This document shows positions 9,624-18,467 of a stretch of DNA of 23,099 bases, in pieces. The position numbers were made by a program, and so were the translations under genes. The notes below the pieces were generated by a model, which was not told the origin of the DNA, did not search any database, and worked only from the letters and a program-made list of their open reading frames with translations. How positions within the stretch are numbered: the first letter of the stretch is position 1; every line of letters starts with the position of its first letter. Source of the stretch: Ophiothrix spiculata (Eukaryota; Echinodermata; Ophiuroidea; Amphilepidida; Ophiotrichidae); the NCBI GenBank assembly GCA_000969725.1, contig JXSR01S018731.1; one strand, written 5' to 3'.

Positions 9624-9796
9624 ATTTCGTCATGTGAGTGCAAGAAAGTCGTATCTGCAATGGCTGACGGTGTCACCTGAAGAACCATTTCAAAAACCAC
9701 TGACCCAAGATTGGAGCTTAGACAGAGTGTAATCCAAATTTATGACAAATGGCAGCCATTGCAGATACGACTTTTTTGCACTCTCATGACGATTTT
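9624..9796. mobile_element. Palindromic MITE family A, copy 1 (internally shortened), in intron 4
   Basis: The left end reads TTTCGTCATGTGAGTGCAAG and the right end is its inverted match (TTGCACTCTCATGACGA). The arms continue inward through GTCGTATCTGCAATGGCTG. One internal arm seen in the two longer copies (12970, 15911) is missing. No protein is encoded. Confidence 0.85.
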
Positions 9797-9902
9797 ACCC
9801 TAGTAGAAATTGAGCTAGGTAAAATTATTCTTGTTAGTTTCTTTCTTCACCCATGTAGGAAAAATAAAAGTTAATTGGACACCATAAACTAAATTACATA
9901 TT

Positions 9903-10103
9903 GCAGGGCCCATTACTTGTAAATGCAACCCACTATGTATTTTTGTTTATTGTCATATCTGATGGGTGATTTTAACATTGACCTTCTATACTGTTGTTTT
10001 CTATCCCTCCAACCCTAACCATTAATATAAACGAAAAGCCATAGTGCAGGGCCCATTGTTTTTAAATGTAACTTCTGCCATGGATTTTTGTTTGAATCGT
10101 CCA
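9903..10103 (+). repeat. Direct repeat, 143-bp spacing, just upstream of ITPR exon 5
   Basis: A ~57-bp stretch beginning GCAGGGCCCATT at 9903 recurs at 10046, ending in ATTTTTGTTT in both. The spacing is similar to the exon-copy periods nearby, and the second copy lies 24 bp before the exon 5 acceptor. Confidence 0.75.
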
Positions 10104-10126
10104 ATAAATGTTTGTCTTCCCTGTAG

Positions 10127-10287
10127 GTTGGTACAGCTCAGATTCGTGAGGATAAAGAGGCCTTTGCCATTGTGCCTGTGCCTGCAGCTGAAGTGAGGGA
10201 CTTAGACTTTGCCAATGATGCTAATAAAGTACTGTCTACAATCGCTGTCAAACTAGAGAAGAGTTCCATCACACAGAATGAGAGGCG
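10127..10287 (+). CDS. ITPR: ITPR exon 5 of window: end of MIR region into the InsP3-binding helical domain
   Basis: This exon encodes 53 residues plus two bases: [18 protein letters not shown], then [18 protein letters not shown] and [17 protein letters not shown], with CG left to form Arg with the next exon. It corresponds to the family block [29 protein letters not shown], the junction between the beta-trefoil and armadillo-like halves of the ligand-binding core. The acceptor is CTTCCCTGTAG and the donor is GCG|GTAAGT. No tandem copy of this exon is present, unlike exons 4, 6 and 7, although the intron before it holds a 143-bp-spaced repeat. Confidence 0.97.
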
Positions 10288-10957
10288 GTAAGTCCATTAT
10301 TATGATACAAGAACCATGATAACTTAAATTACTGAAGCCAAAGTTTAAAGTTCATGTTAACAAGAATTTTTTTACTGTCCAAGTGATTTTTTTTGCTGTC
10401 TCAATATGATAATGCAGTTTTAAATCTAAATCGATATCATCTGACAAAATTGGTATCATCCAACAAAACTTTCATAGTAACATCTAATTAAGATAACCAA
10501 CTAGCACCCAGTGGAACTGACAAAGAATACAAGAGCAATTTCACTGCAGAAAAGACACAAAATAACCTATGTTGACTTCAGAAATATCAGCAGCCCCTCA
10601 GTATCCTTGTAGCACTGTTTACAATTACTTTCAAACTAGATAAGGACTTTGTTGCTGGAATTGAGGCTTCATGTGGTCTTGCTTGTTTTGATGTGTGCTC
10701 AAATAACAACATCGTCGCATTTCTGTTCAATCTGTTTATACAAAGTAGCGTGCTTAAATTTGTTACAGAGGTTAATTGCAGAATGGCTTTATTGTACCCT
10801 GGCAGTGTCCAACATGGTATTTATGTTCCCCTGCACGGAGCCTTCATTAGAGCTAAAATCCTCGGAGTTGCCACCAGTTAGTAGGAAGGCCCAATAAGCT
10901 ATCCAATTCAGATGGCCATTTTTAAAATTTAAACTTCAATATGTTTGAATATTTCAG
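10288..10957. other. Intron 5
   Basis: 670-bp GT-AG intron. No repeat or RNA gene recognised. The short open frames around 10649-10897 show no family resemblance. Confidence 0.7.
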
Positions 10958-11099
10958 GATTGTGATTCAGTTGCTGAATGACTTGGTGTATTTTGTAGCC
11001 AATAAACTCAACAACGGAGGTGATGCCATGAACCTTATAGTGTCCAACCCAGATAGGGATAGACAGAAGCTGATGAGAGAGCAAGATATTCTCAAACAG
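10958..11099 (+). CDS. ITPR: ITPR exon 6 of window: RIH segment with R504/K508/R511 equivalents
   Basis: One base completes Arg, then 47 residues follow: IVIQLLNDLVYFVANKLN, NGGDAMNLIVSNPD, RDRQKLMREQDILKQ. It aligns with vertebrate LLEDLVYFV...KPNRERQKLMREQNILKQ at the same length. Arg at 11055-11057, Lys at 11067-11069 and Arg at 11076-11078 match R504, K508 and R511 of rat ITPR1, which contact the InsP3 phosphates. The acceptor is ATATTTCAG and the donor is CAG|GTTAGT; the exon ends in phase 0. Its last ~90 bases and donor are repeated twice immediately downstream with a 133-bp period. Confidence 0.96.
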
Positions 11100-11144
11100 G
11101 TTAGTATGGTGTAAAATGAACCCAGGGGTAGGGGTCACTCTCAG

Positions 11145-11232
11145 CAATGGGGGTGGTGCCATGAACCTTATAGTGTCCAACCAGGATAGGGATAGACAGA
11201 AGCTGATGAGAGAGCAAGATATTCTCAAACAG
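11145..11232 (+). CDS. ITPR: Possible alternative ITPR exon 6b: intact partial tandem copy of exon 6
   Basis: This segment is a near-identical copy of the last 88 bases of exon 6, ending at the same CAG|GTTAGT donor. It is preceded by GGGGTCACTCTCAG, an acceptor-like site with only a short pyrimidine tract. Starting at 11145 it has one base then 29 open codons (NGGGAMNLIVSNQDRDRQKL, MREQDILKQ), the same entry and exit phase as exon 6. It could therefore replace exon 6 in frame, removing 18 residues, and keeps the R-K-R ligand contacts. Spliced after exon 6 it would be out of frame and stop. That it is used is inference; it may be a neutral duplication. Confidence 0.35.
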
Positions 11233-11277
11233 GTTAGTATGGTGTAAAATGAACCCTGGGGTAGGGGTCACTCTCAG

Positions 11278-11365
11278 CAATGGAGGTGATGACATGAACC
11301 TTGCTGTGCCCAACAAAGACAGGGACAGACAGAAGCTTATGAGAGTGCAAGGTATTCTGTCAGAG
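11278..11365 (+). pseudogene. Second partial tandem copy of ITPR exon 6 (decayed)
   Basis: This is another copy of the same segment, exactly 133 bp further on, with the CACTCTCAG acceptor-like site kept. It reads NGGDDMNLAVPNKDRDRQKL, MRVQGILSE and then TAG where the donor GTTAG should be. The 5' splice site is lost, so it is a dead copy. RDRQKLMR is still readable. Confidence 0.88.
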
Positions 11366-12378
11366 TAGCGCAAAGTGCCCAAGTGATGACAACACAATAA
11401 TATTTTATTCCTGTCATTGGTGATGATTTGCTTATCAATCAATCAATGATACACTGTACTTGCATGACATGCATACTCCATTAAGGAGTCTATTCGTACA
11501 AGGGACCAACAGCTTTACGTGACTTCTGAACTTGGGGAAGGTGCTCTGTAAAAAGAGGGTAAAATCACAATGTATGGGGCGATTCCAGCTTTCACATGCC
11601 TGGGACCAATCACGTAATAAAATAACATTCCTTGCCAATTGACACCTAGCAACTCCACTCCAAACAATGCCACCATTCCAACTCTTCAAGTGTGTAGATA
11701 AAAATGTGCAAGTAAGCAATTACTGTCTAGTATTTTATTCATAATCTATAACTTTACAAGTGTTCAGTATTAGACCTGGTTGCCACCCAGACACAGCTGT
11801 CTAATAAACCACACAATGGGGATATTTTTGAGGATCTGTATAACTCTCCTTAGTGAAGTCTTGATTTTTCCCAGGTCTCACATAGCAAAGCTGTCCCACC
11901 CTGTTTAGAATAGAGATCTGCACATTGTACAGATACAACAAACACAATGGGATCATGTTAAAGGAGCTTGATCTGATTTTTCAAAGTTTGGTTTTTGATT
12001 TCATATCATTTTCAAATATAAGTTGAATTGGTTCAATCATTTGATTTGATGAGCAATTTTGTACGTCAGTGCTGCCTATACTGGTTTCCACAATTAAACA
12101 CATTTTCACAAATGTTACCAAAACGAAACATGTTTCAGCCATACTATTTCACATGAGATTTGGGAAAAATATTTTGGTACAAGAATCTCAAAAATTTAAA
12201 AAAAAAATTGAAGCAATCAAACCATGCTTCTTTAAAGCAGCATATGTTTCGTACAATCCAGACTGCTAGTGCCTTGATGTGCATTGCGATGACACACCTA
12301 ATCTTACCCTTTACAATTCACCTACTTAAGATAAAAATGCCAATCCCACATACAAATAAATCTGTGTTTTTGTTCCAG
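11366..12378. other. Rest of intron 6
   Basis: AT-rich non-coding sequence after the decayed exon 6 copy, with no recognised element, ending in the exon 7 acceptor. Confidence 0.6.
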
Positions 12379-12540
12379 ATCTTTAAGATTCTCAAGGCAC
12401 CGTTCAATGACAGTACTGGCGAAGGTCCCATGCTGAAAATAGAGGAACTTAGCGAGGAACGTCATGCTCCCTACAGGACAATATGCAGGCTTTGTTATCG
12501 CATCCTGAAACTATCTCAACAGGCTTACCGGAAAAACCAG
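12379..12540 (+). CDS. ITPR: ITPR exon 7 of window: RIH segment with YRK ligand contact
   Basis: This exon encodes 54 residues in phase 0: [54 protein letters not shown]. It aligns without gaps to vertebrate IFKLLQAPFTD...[26 protein letters not shown] apart from the variable D-S-T-G-E stretch. Tyr-Arg-Lys at 12526-12534 correspond to Y567, R568 and K569 of rat ITPR1, which contact InsP3. The acceptor is TTTTTGTTCCAG and the donor is CAG|GTGAGT. A partial copy of its 3' two-thirds lies 149 bp downstream. Confidence 0.97.
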
Positions 12541-12591
12541 GTGAGTCACAAGACTTTGTTGAGTTTCGAAATGGGGAGTTAATTATTATAG

Positions 12592-12689
12592 ATGAGCTTA
12601 GTAAGGAATGTCATGCTCCCTACAGGACAATATGCAGGCTTTGTTATCGCATCCTGGAACTATCTCAAGAGTCTTACAGGAAAAACCAG
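12592..12689 (+). pseudogene. Partial tandem copy of ITPR exon 7 (possible poison exon)
   Basis: This is a copy of the last ~98 bases of exon 7, ending at the same AAAACCAG with donor GTGAGG. In the receptor frame it is open ([32 protein letters not shown]). An AG (TTAATTATTATAG) precedes it, but entry there needs one leftover base, whereas exons 6 and 7 both end in phase 0. Inclusion of these 98 bases would shift the frame and meet a stop early in exon 8. The pyrimidine tract is poor. A third, truncated stub of the unit begins about 12690 (AGACTTTGTTGAGAG) and fades by about 12740. Confidence 0.85.
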
Positions 12690-12969
12690 GTGAGGCAGAG
12701 ACTTTGTTGAGAGTTATAAATTAGGGAGCTTATTATCATAGAGGTCGAATTTGAGTTTTTCACATCCCAAAATGTTTACAAGAAGGTGATTCATACACAT
12801 TATAGAGTCAAAAATTGGAGAAATTGCAATGCACATTCAAATTTAGGAGTGTATTTGTGAGAGCACTTACAGGAGAAACGTTTCCCATAACATAAGGCCT
12901 GACGTCACAAGACTCCCTGTCCTCAGTGAGAAGTTCTGTTTAGAAATACTCACCTAGAATTGTAGTATT

Positions 12970-13241
12970 ATTTCGTCATGTGAGTGCAAGAAAGTATATC
13001 TGCAATAGCTGCCATTTGTCATAAATTTGGATTGCACACTGTATAATCACCAGTCTTGGGTCAGTGGTTCTTGAAATGGTTCTTCAGGGGACACTGTCAC
13101 CTAAAGAACCATTTCAAGAACCACTGACCGAAGACAGTGACATTTTGAGGGATTTTTCACATTCTTGTGACAAGTTGTAAAATAAATATAACTTACGGCA
13201 GCCATTGCAGAAACGACTTTCTTGCACTCACATGGCAATTT
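12970..13241. mobile_element. Palindromic MITE family A, copy 2, in intron 7
   Basis: The ends are TTTCGTCATGTGAGTGCAAG and its inverted match CTTGCACTCACATGGCAA. The centre is a tight palindrome: GGTTCTTCAGGGGACACTG then TCACCTAAAGAACC. The copy lies in the opposite internal orientation to copy 3. It is about 272 bp with no coding. Confidence 0.9.
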
Positions 13242-13344
13242 GATCCTTGTCACTAAATGGGAAATTCTATATATTTGTATTTAGACTTGAATAAGAAGTG
13301 AATATAAAAATGTAAAGATATTTTACCTAGATGTTCTAATTAGC

Positions 13345-13605
13345 CATATGTGACTTGCTCCCATATAACCCGGACAAAGTCGCCAGAACACTTAAGGAGA
13401 TATAGCCCATTAAACTTGTCACAAATCAATAGAAAACAAAGGAATTTTCAACCTAAATATCACCTTTTGACATACAAAACATTGAGGGATCCTAGAGTGT
13501 GATATATCATTGGAAAGCTTATAATTTTGCCATTTTAAATTGTGTAAAATTTGAAATAGGGATTTGTGCGACTTTGTCCGGGTTTCGACAGAGCAGGTCA
13601 CATAT
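13345..13605. mobile_element. MITE-like element with AACCCGGACAAAGTCGC inverted repeats
   Basis: The left end is ATATGTGACTTGCTCCC followed by AACCCGGACAAAGTCGC; the right end is GCGACTTTGTCCGGGTT followed by GAGCAGGTCACATAT, its inverted match. It is about 261 bp and non-coding, in intron 7. Confidence 0.85.
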
Positions 13606-14239
13606 ACCACAAAATTTAGTCGGTGAGAAGTTCTCACATCGGTGAGGAAGTTTAATGACACCTCACCTAACTAAAAACAACATCAACTTGTGAAATATAC
13701 ATAGTAACAGTATAATGTGAACTCACATTTGGTTCCTCATGAAATTAATTGCGTATGCTAAAAATGCATACAATTCCAACATTTTTGACCAATTTTGTAG
13801 ATGGCAATTTATGTTTAGTATCTTTTTTCCAATGTTGAAGATGGAAATTACAAAAAATCAATAAATAAACTATTAGTTTCCGAATGGTACCATTATAATA
13901 AAATATTTAGAAATCAAGTTTGGTTTCCCAGTTATAGACATACAATACTTTACCGTGTTAATGGACCAACCAAATAGATGGATAATCCCCAGGAAAGGTT
14001 TGAATTTGATATGACTCATTCCCATTGTTGCCCCCTTGATTTGTATATTATATGGCTTACATTATTTTTATTAGAATGCTGCCTCTCACCATTAAGAAGT
14101 AACCAACTGTAACATTGCAGGACATTTATGACAAAATGTTGCTGTTGATACATTTTGTCTGCTGAAACAGTTCTTGGGATAGAATAGACATGATGCCTTA
14201 GTGAGCCTATTTTGATAGCTTCCATATTGTTCCTAATGT

Positions 14240-14650
14240 GATATGCACTGTATGCACGACACGCTTTAGAAGGGTGGGTCTAGAAAAATCCAAACATTGT
14301 CAAAAGGGTGGGGTTCAGAGAATTTCAAGTAAAAAGGGTGCCTTGATAAAAAGGGTGGGTTTGAAGTAAAAATAAAATTATGTTGAAAAACCCCAAGAAT
14401 CAGAATGACATCATTGTGATAAGATTTTTTTGTCACCATTTATGTTTTCTACTTTGCCAAGCTAGGCTTAATCAGTAAATCAAAGTGAGATGAATTCAAA
14501 ATTCAGTACCTCCATCAGTATGAAAAACTGATACAAGTTTCTAAAAAGGGTTGGCTCAGAGAACTTTCAGTATAAAGGGTGTCTGGATAAAAAGGGTGGG
14601 GTTGAAATAAAAAGGGTGGGGTTCAAACCCCACTGCATACAGTGATATGG
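14240..14650. mobile_element. Candidate element with AAAAGGGTGGG internal repeats
   Basis: Ends with inverted ATATGCACTGTATGCA-like motifs (right: TGCATACAGTGATAT). Inside, a ~70-bp module (AAAGGGTGGGGTTCAGAGAA, then GGATAAAAAGGGTGGG) occurs twice, separated by ~150 bp. The ends are short, so this is only a candidate. Confidence 0.55.
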
Positions 14651-15260
14651 ACTATTGTATGACTCATGACTGGTATTGTCTCTATGAAGTCGATATTTGA
14701 ATTTCAAATCTCAAATTAGGAGAAAGGCTCAGTACCAAAAATGCAGATGTGCTTTAAATCACATTATTTTGGATTGAGAAATTCGAAATCATTTTGAAAA
14801 GTAGCTCATGACTCCCTTGGTTTCAGGGTTGCTTGAACTGATTATTTTTTGCCCACACTTCCCAAATCATATCAGAAATTAATGCCAACAAAGCTAATAT
14901 GTTTCTCATAAGCCTTTATTACTATGCCCACTATTTGCTTCTTGAGAGAGCTGATCAAAATTGGCACAAATTGTATTTATGGTTTGTATTTTATAGGCAC
15001 ATTATTGATAAAACATGAACATCGATTAAGCAATGCTAAAACTTCAAAAATGTAATATAGAAGAGGCCACAAAAATGTGTTTAATGGGCATAACAGACCA
15101 CAATTTTACATTTTATTAAGTTTTTTTAGTTTTGTCAAAATCATGTCAAATTTAAAAAGCTGTTATTTGAAGTCAAAATTTATAAATTTTGGATATTTTT
15201 TAGACAATTTGATAATTTTCCACCAATGTTTCAGATTTTGTTGGCTTTTTTTATCCCACT
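14651..15260. other. Intron 7 sequence, nothing recognised
   Basis: AT-rich non-coding stretch between two repeat elements. No exon, RNA gene or clear repeat is seen. Confidence 0.55.
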
Positions 15261-15264
15261 TTAA

Positions 15265-15861
15265 GGTGGCTTAGCACAGATGCGGTGTCGGACACGAGTG
15301 AACTGATATCAGCGGTGTTGGACACAGTTTCAAAGTATTTATCCCGGGCTTTTAGCGTACTTTTTGGCGTACTGTATCTTGCGCTTTAATAAAACGCAAC
15401 CTTGCACGTGCGTCATTTCTATATTCACGCATAAGACCATGCGTGTTGCTCCTGACGGCGCAGGACCCAAAGCGCACAGTGCTTAAGGGACTAGTCACTG
15501 CTAAAAAAATGTCAATTTTTTGCCTTATTTTGCTTTGTATCTCAAAAAGTAAGTCGGTGACCATATTTTTTTATTACGGTTTTTTAAAGAACTATATAAG
15601 GACCAAAACATATGTGAAAAAGAGAGAAAAAATAGAGCCGTTTTTTAATTATAAGTGTTTTTGTCTTGATTTTTTCGATTTTACCATAGACGTCAATGGT
15701 AAAAAGTGGTAAAACATACCCTTTTTATAATGGATTTTTCTCAGAAACTAAGTCGGTGACCCCCATTTTTTATTTAAGAAATGTGATCAGCACACATAAA
15801 AACACTATATATCAAAAAATTAGAAAATTAAATAGAGGAATTCTATGTGTGCTAAGCCACC
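15265..15861. mobile_element. TTAA-flanked element with GGTGGCTTAGCACA ends (piggyBac-like MITE)
   Basis: TTAA flanks both sides (15261-15264 and 15862-15865). The inverted ends are GGTGGCTTAGCACAGAT and ATGTGTGCTAAGCCACC, about 16 of 17 matching. It is 597 bp. Inside, a module containing AGTAAGTCGGTGACC recurs ~200 bp later as ACTAAGTCGGTGACC, showing an internal duplication. The overlapping open frames here are not transposase-like. Confidence 0.88.
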
Positions 15862-15910
15862 TTAACTCCAGAAAAAAAAATCTGACTGACCTTCTTCCAT
15901 AAAAGAGGAC

Positions 15911-16183
15911 ATTTCGTCATGTGAGTGTAAGAAAGTTGTATCTGCAATGGCTGCCCTAAGTTATATTTATTTTAAAACTTTTCACAAGAATGTGAAAAAT
16001 CCCTCAAAATTTAACTATCTTATGTCAGTGGTTCTTGAAATGGTTCTTCAGGTGACGGTGTCACCTCAAGAACCATTTAAAGAACCACTGACCCAAAATT
16101 GGAGATTAGACAGTGTGCAATCTAAATTTATGACAAATGGCAGCTATTGCAGATATGACTTTCTTGCACACACTTGACAATTT
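15911..16183. mobile_element. Palindromic MITE family A, copy 3, in intron 7
   Basis: Left end ATTTCGTCATGTGAGTG, right end TTGCACACACTTGACAAT. The core GGTTCTTCAGGTGACGGTG then TCACCTCAAGAACC is a near-perfect hairpin. It lies only ~70 bp upstream of ITPR exon 8. About 273 bp and non-coding. Confidence 0.9.
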
Positions 16184-16254
16184 TTTCTGTGTCCTGATGA
16201 CCCTTCATTCTCATTTTTAATAGTTCTATGTTACATGATGTTTGATTTGAATAG

Positions 16255-16427
16255 GAATACATTGCAAAGCAGTTTGGCTTCATGCAGCGACAGATTGGCT
16301 ACGATGTGATGGCTGAAGACACCATCACAGCGCTACTCAACAATAACCGCAAACTACTCGAGAAGCACATCACGCATAAAGAGATCGAGACATTCGTTAA
16401 ACTTGTGCGCAAAAACAAGGAATGCAG
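16255..16427 (+). CDS. ITPR: ITPR exon 8 of window: RIH domain [18 protein letters not shown]
   Basis: This exon encodes 57 residues plus AG of a split Arg codon: [57 protein letters not shown]. It matches vertebrate ITPR at about residues 572-629, the RIH armadillo-like helices that close the InsP3-binding core. The acceptor is TTTGATTTGAATAG and the donor is CAG|GTGGGT. The family continues with R-FLDYLSDLCVSMN, which I cannot find in the remaining 6.67 kb, so the next exon lies beyond the window. The exon is more GC-rich than its surroundings, as the other coding exons are. Confidence 0.97.
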
Positions 16428-16544
16428 GTGGGTCATCATTTGTTAAATAATGCGTACCTTGTATGTATATAAATATATTTCACAGGATGAAGTCAAGCTT
16501 TCCATAACGATCAAATCACCTGATGCAGCAAATTCACTGTTTTA

Positions 16545-17167
16545 AAGGCAAGCATAAGAGGGGGAATCAAAAAGTTTTAAAGATCACCAAGAAGGGAAGG
16601 AGCTATATCGATGAACTTTTTTGTCAGGATGGTCACTCGTCCTTGTGTACATTATGGTGCAAAAATGAAATCAATGGCATTTATACTTTCTATACAGGTG
16701 TCGATAGATGTCAACAACCTGCCTCTGCTAACCAGATAAACTACATGGAGAAATTAAAGATACGTTGCGTGATTTAATCCCTGCATTTGAAGGGTTACAG
16801 TCCAGTAATTCTATGATTATACACCCAAAGTTTAGATGTTTGATACCATAGTATAGATAAGGGTCTCCTTTTTCCATTGATACCAAAATTATAAAATCGG
16901 TCGACTAATGACGTCATAATGACGTAATAAAACATGGCCGACCTGAAAATGCTGATATTTGGGGAAATACAATGTGGAATTTTTAAAAACTTAATGGGGA
17001 CCTGTATAATGTCTGTATGTGGGCAGTCAGTTTTAAGTGAGAGAAATGTGTTACTTTGCACAGTGGCTATTTAAAGATGACTTACGGCTCACATAATGAA
17101 ATTGTGTTCCTGGCTGTATTTCTTCTTGGTGATCTTTTAAACTTTTTGATACCCCCTCGTACCTTAC
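16545..17167. mobile_element. Inverted-repeat element downstream of exon 8
   Basis: The left arm (GAGGGGGAATCAAAAAGTTT, then AAAGATCACCAAGAAG) is matched in reverse by the right arm at about 17119-17167 (CTTCTTGGTGATCTTTTAAA, then CTTTTTGATACCCCCTC). The interior is about 520 bp with no protein recognised. Confidence 0.75.
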
Positions 17168-17866
17168 ACATGGATCAGCTTTAAATGCTATAAATTAAGT
17201 TATTAAAATGTGATCATGTGGCATTGATATTGCGATTAAAACACAAGACACAGGTGTCATGACTTGGAATGAGAAGTCATCGGTCATGGCATCTGTGCAT
17301 CACTAGTGGGGGCGCTGGTCCATGGTGATTACTGTCTCTTGATGGTAATAGAATCTTAACCTTGTCTCTGAAAATCAAGAATCCAAATTTAGATCATTTT
17401 TACTTAACACCACTGTTAGAAATGGGGGTTAGGGGTTAGGTTTTGGACAAGATTTAGGATTTGAGTAAATATTTCCTACAAAAAATAAAATCTTTGGGAA
17501 TTTAAGTGAATATTCTTTTTGATGCTAATGCAGTTATGTTGAGGTCAACATGTAGGAATTAAGGATATGCCATAATGTCCTTAGGATTATAGTGTGGACT
17601 ACATTAAGGTACCTTTAATAATTTTTTCAGTATTAAAGTTGTTTCTGGCTTATTTTAGTTATACATTATTGCTTCATAAGCCATTTGGTGCAAAATGGCA
17701 AAAAAGGTGTATTTTCCTCAAAATGGTTAATCATGTTTAACTATTGGCATTGCCAGTTGAAATGAAAACAACTTACGCAGATGGGACGTAGATTTCTATT
17801 AGAGATTGGCTAGCTCATTTTAAGTTCATACTCCCTCTTTTGGATATTTTTGCCAAAATCTTCCAC
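17168..17866. other. Non-coding stretch, nothing recognised
   Basis: AT-rich sequence, presumably the intron after exon 8. No exon matching the receptor continuation and no clear repeat is seen. Confidence 0.5.
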
Positions 17867-17884
17867 AAGGGAGTGTGGATTAGG

Positions 17885-18467
17885 GGACAGCTTGCTTGTT
17901 CGAAAGCTCACTAGTGCGACGGCGTGCTAGTCTGACAGCTCGCTAGTCCGAATTGTAATTTAGACTCACCAGTCCGAATTTTTCGAAAAGGCTCACTAGT
18001 CCGAATTTTAAAAACAGCTCGCTACTCCGAATTTTGAAAACAGCTCGATAGTCCGAATTTCAAAATAGGCTCGCTAGTCCGTATTTTAAAATAGGCTCGA
18101 TAGTCCAAAATATAAAATCAGCTCGTTAGTCCGAATTGAAAACAAACAAACTATGTGCATATATCTATTACCTTTTTCAAATTTTGGACTAGCAAGCTGT
18201 TTTCAAAATTTGGACTAGCGAGTTGATTTTAAAATTCGGACTAATTTGGACTAGCTAGCCTATTTTAAAATTCAGACTAGTGAGCTGTTTCTAGAATTCG
18301 GATTGACAAGCTTATTTTCATATTCGGACTGGCGAACCTTTGGACTAGCGAGCTGTTTTTTCGGACTAGCGAGCCTTTTTCAAGGTTATATTTTCCCTAT
18401 TGAATAACATGTTTGGACTCGCGAGCTGTCTGACTAGCGAGTTGTCTGACTGGCGAGCAGACCCGTG
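17885..18467. repeat. Large hairpin built from opposed arrays of a ~26-bp repeat
   Basis: From about 17885 to 18140 a unit of the form GCTCGCTAGTCCGAATTTTA plus A/C-rich filler is repeated about nine times. After a ~40-bp unique spacer, the reverse complement (AAATTCGGACTAGCGAGC) is repeated to about 18467. The two arms could fold on each other. AAGGGAGT occurs on both sides (17867-17874 and 18474-18481), a possible 8-bp target duplication. Confidence 0.88.

Larger units (their letters stand above)
2849..16427 (+). other. ITPR: Gene segment: inositol 1,4,5-trisphosphate receptor, eight internal exons (partial at both ends)
   Basis: Exons at 2849-2995, 4364-4459, 6887-7047, 8875-8974, 10127-10287, 10958-11099, 12379-12540 and 16255-16427 join without a frame break into about 381 residues collinear with vertebrate InsP3 receptors from about residue 237 to 629. 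The receptor is a tetrameric Ca2+ channel of the endoplasmic reticulum opened by InsP3; this part holds most of the ligand-binding core (late beta-trefoil/MIR region, then the alpha-helical RIH region). Ligand-contact residues known from rat ITPR1 are present: the RTTGR loop (R265-R269), R504/K508/R511 and Y567/R568/K569. The N-terminal suppressor region and the channel domain lie outside the window. All seven internal introns are GT-AG. Ryanodine receptors share MIR and RIH domains but do not match at this level of identity. Identification is from memory of the family, not a search. Confidence 0.97.

Noticed and set aside
10929-11442. Minus-strand open frames with repeated peptide blocks
   Set aside because: They are antisense shadows of the exon 6 copies and show no codon pattern or homology of their own.
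15352-15902. Overlapping open frames on both strands as a transposase
   Set aside because: They are short, lie inside the TTAA element and lack any DDE/DDD motif or family resemblance.
2849-16427. Ryanodine receptor as the gene identity
   Set aside because: MIR and RIH domains are shared, but the RTTGR, RxRQKLMR and YRKNQ blocks are near-identical to InsP3 receptors specifically.
16697-16740. Acceptor-like CTATACAG followed by an open stretch (VSIDVNNLPLLTR then stop) as the next ITPR exon
   Set aside because: It does not match the expected continuation FLDYLSDLCVSMN, is in the wrong phase, stops at once, and lies inside an inverted-repeat element.
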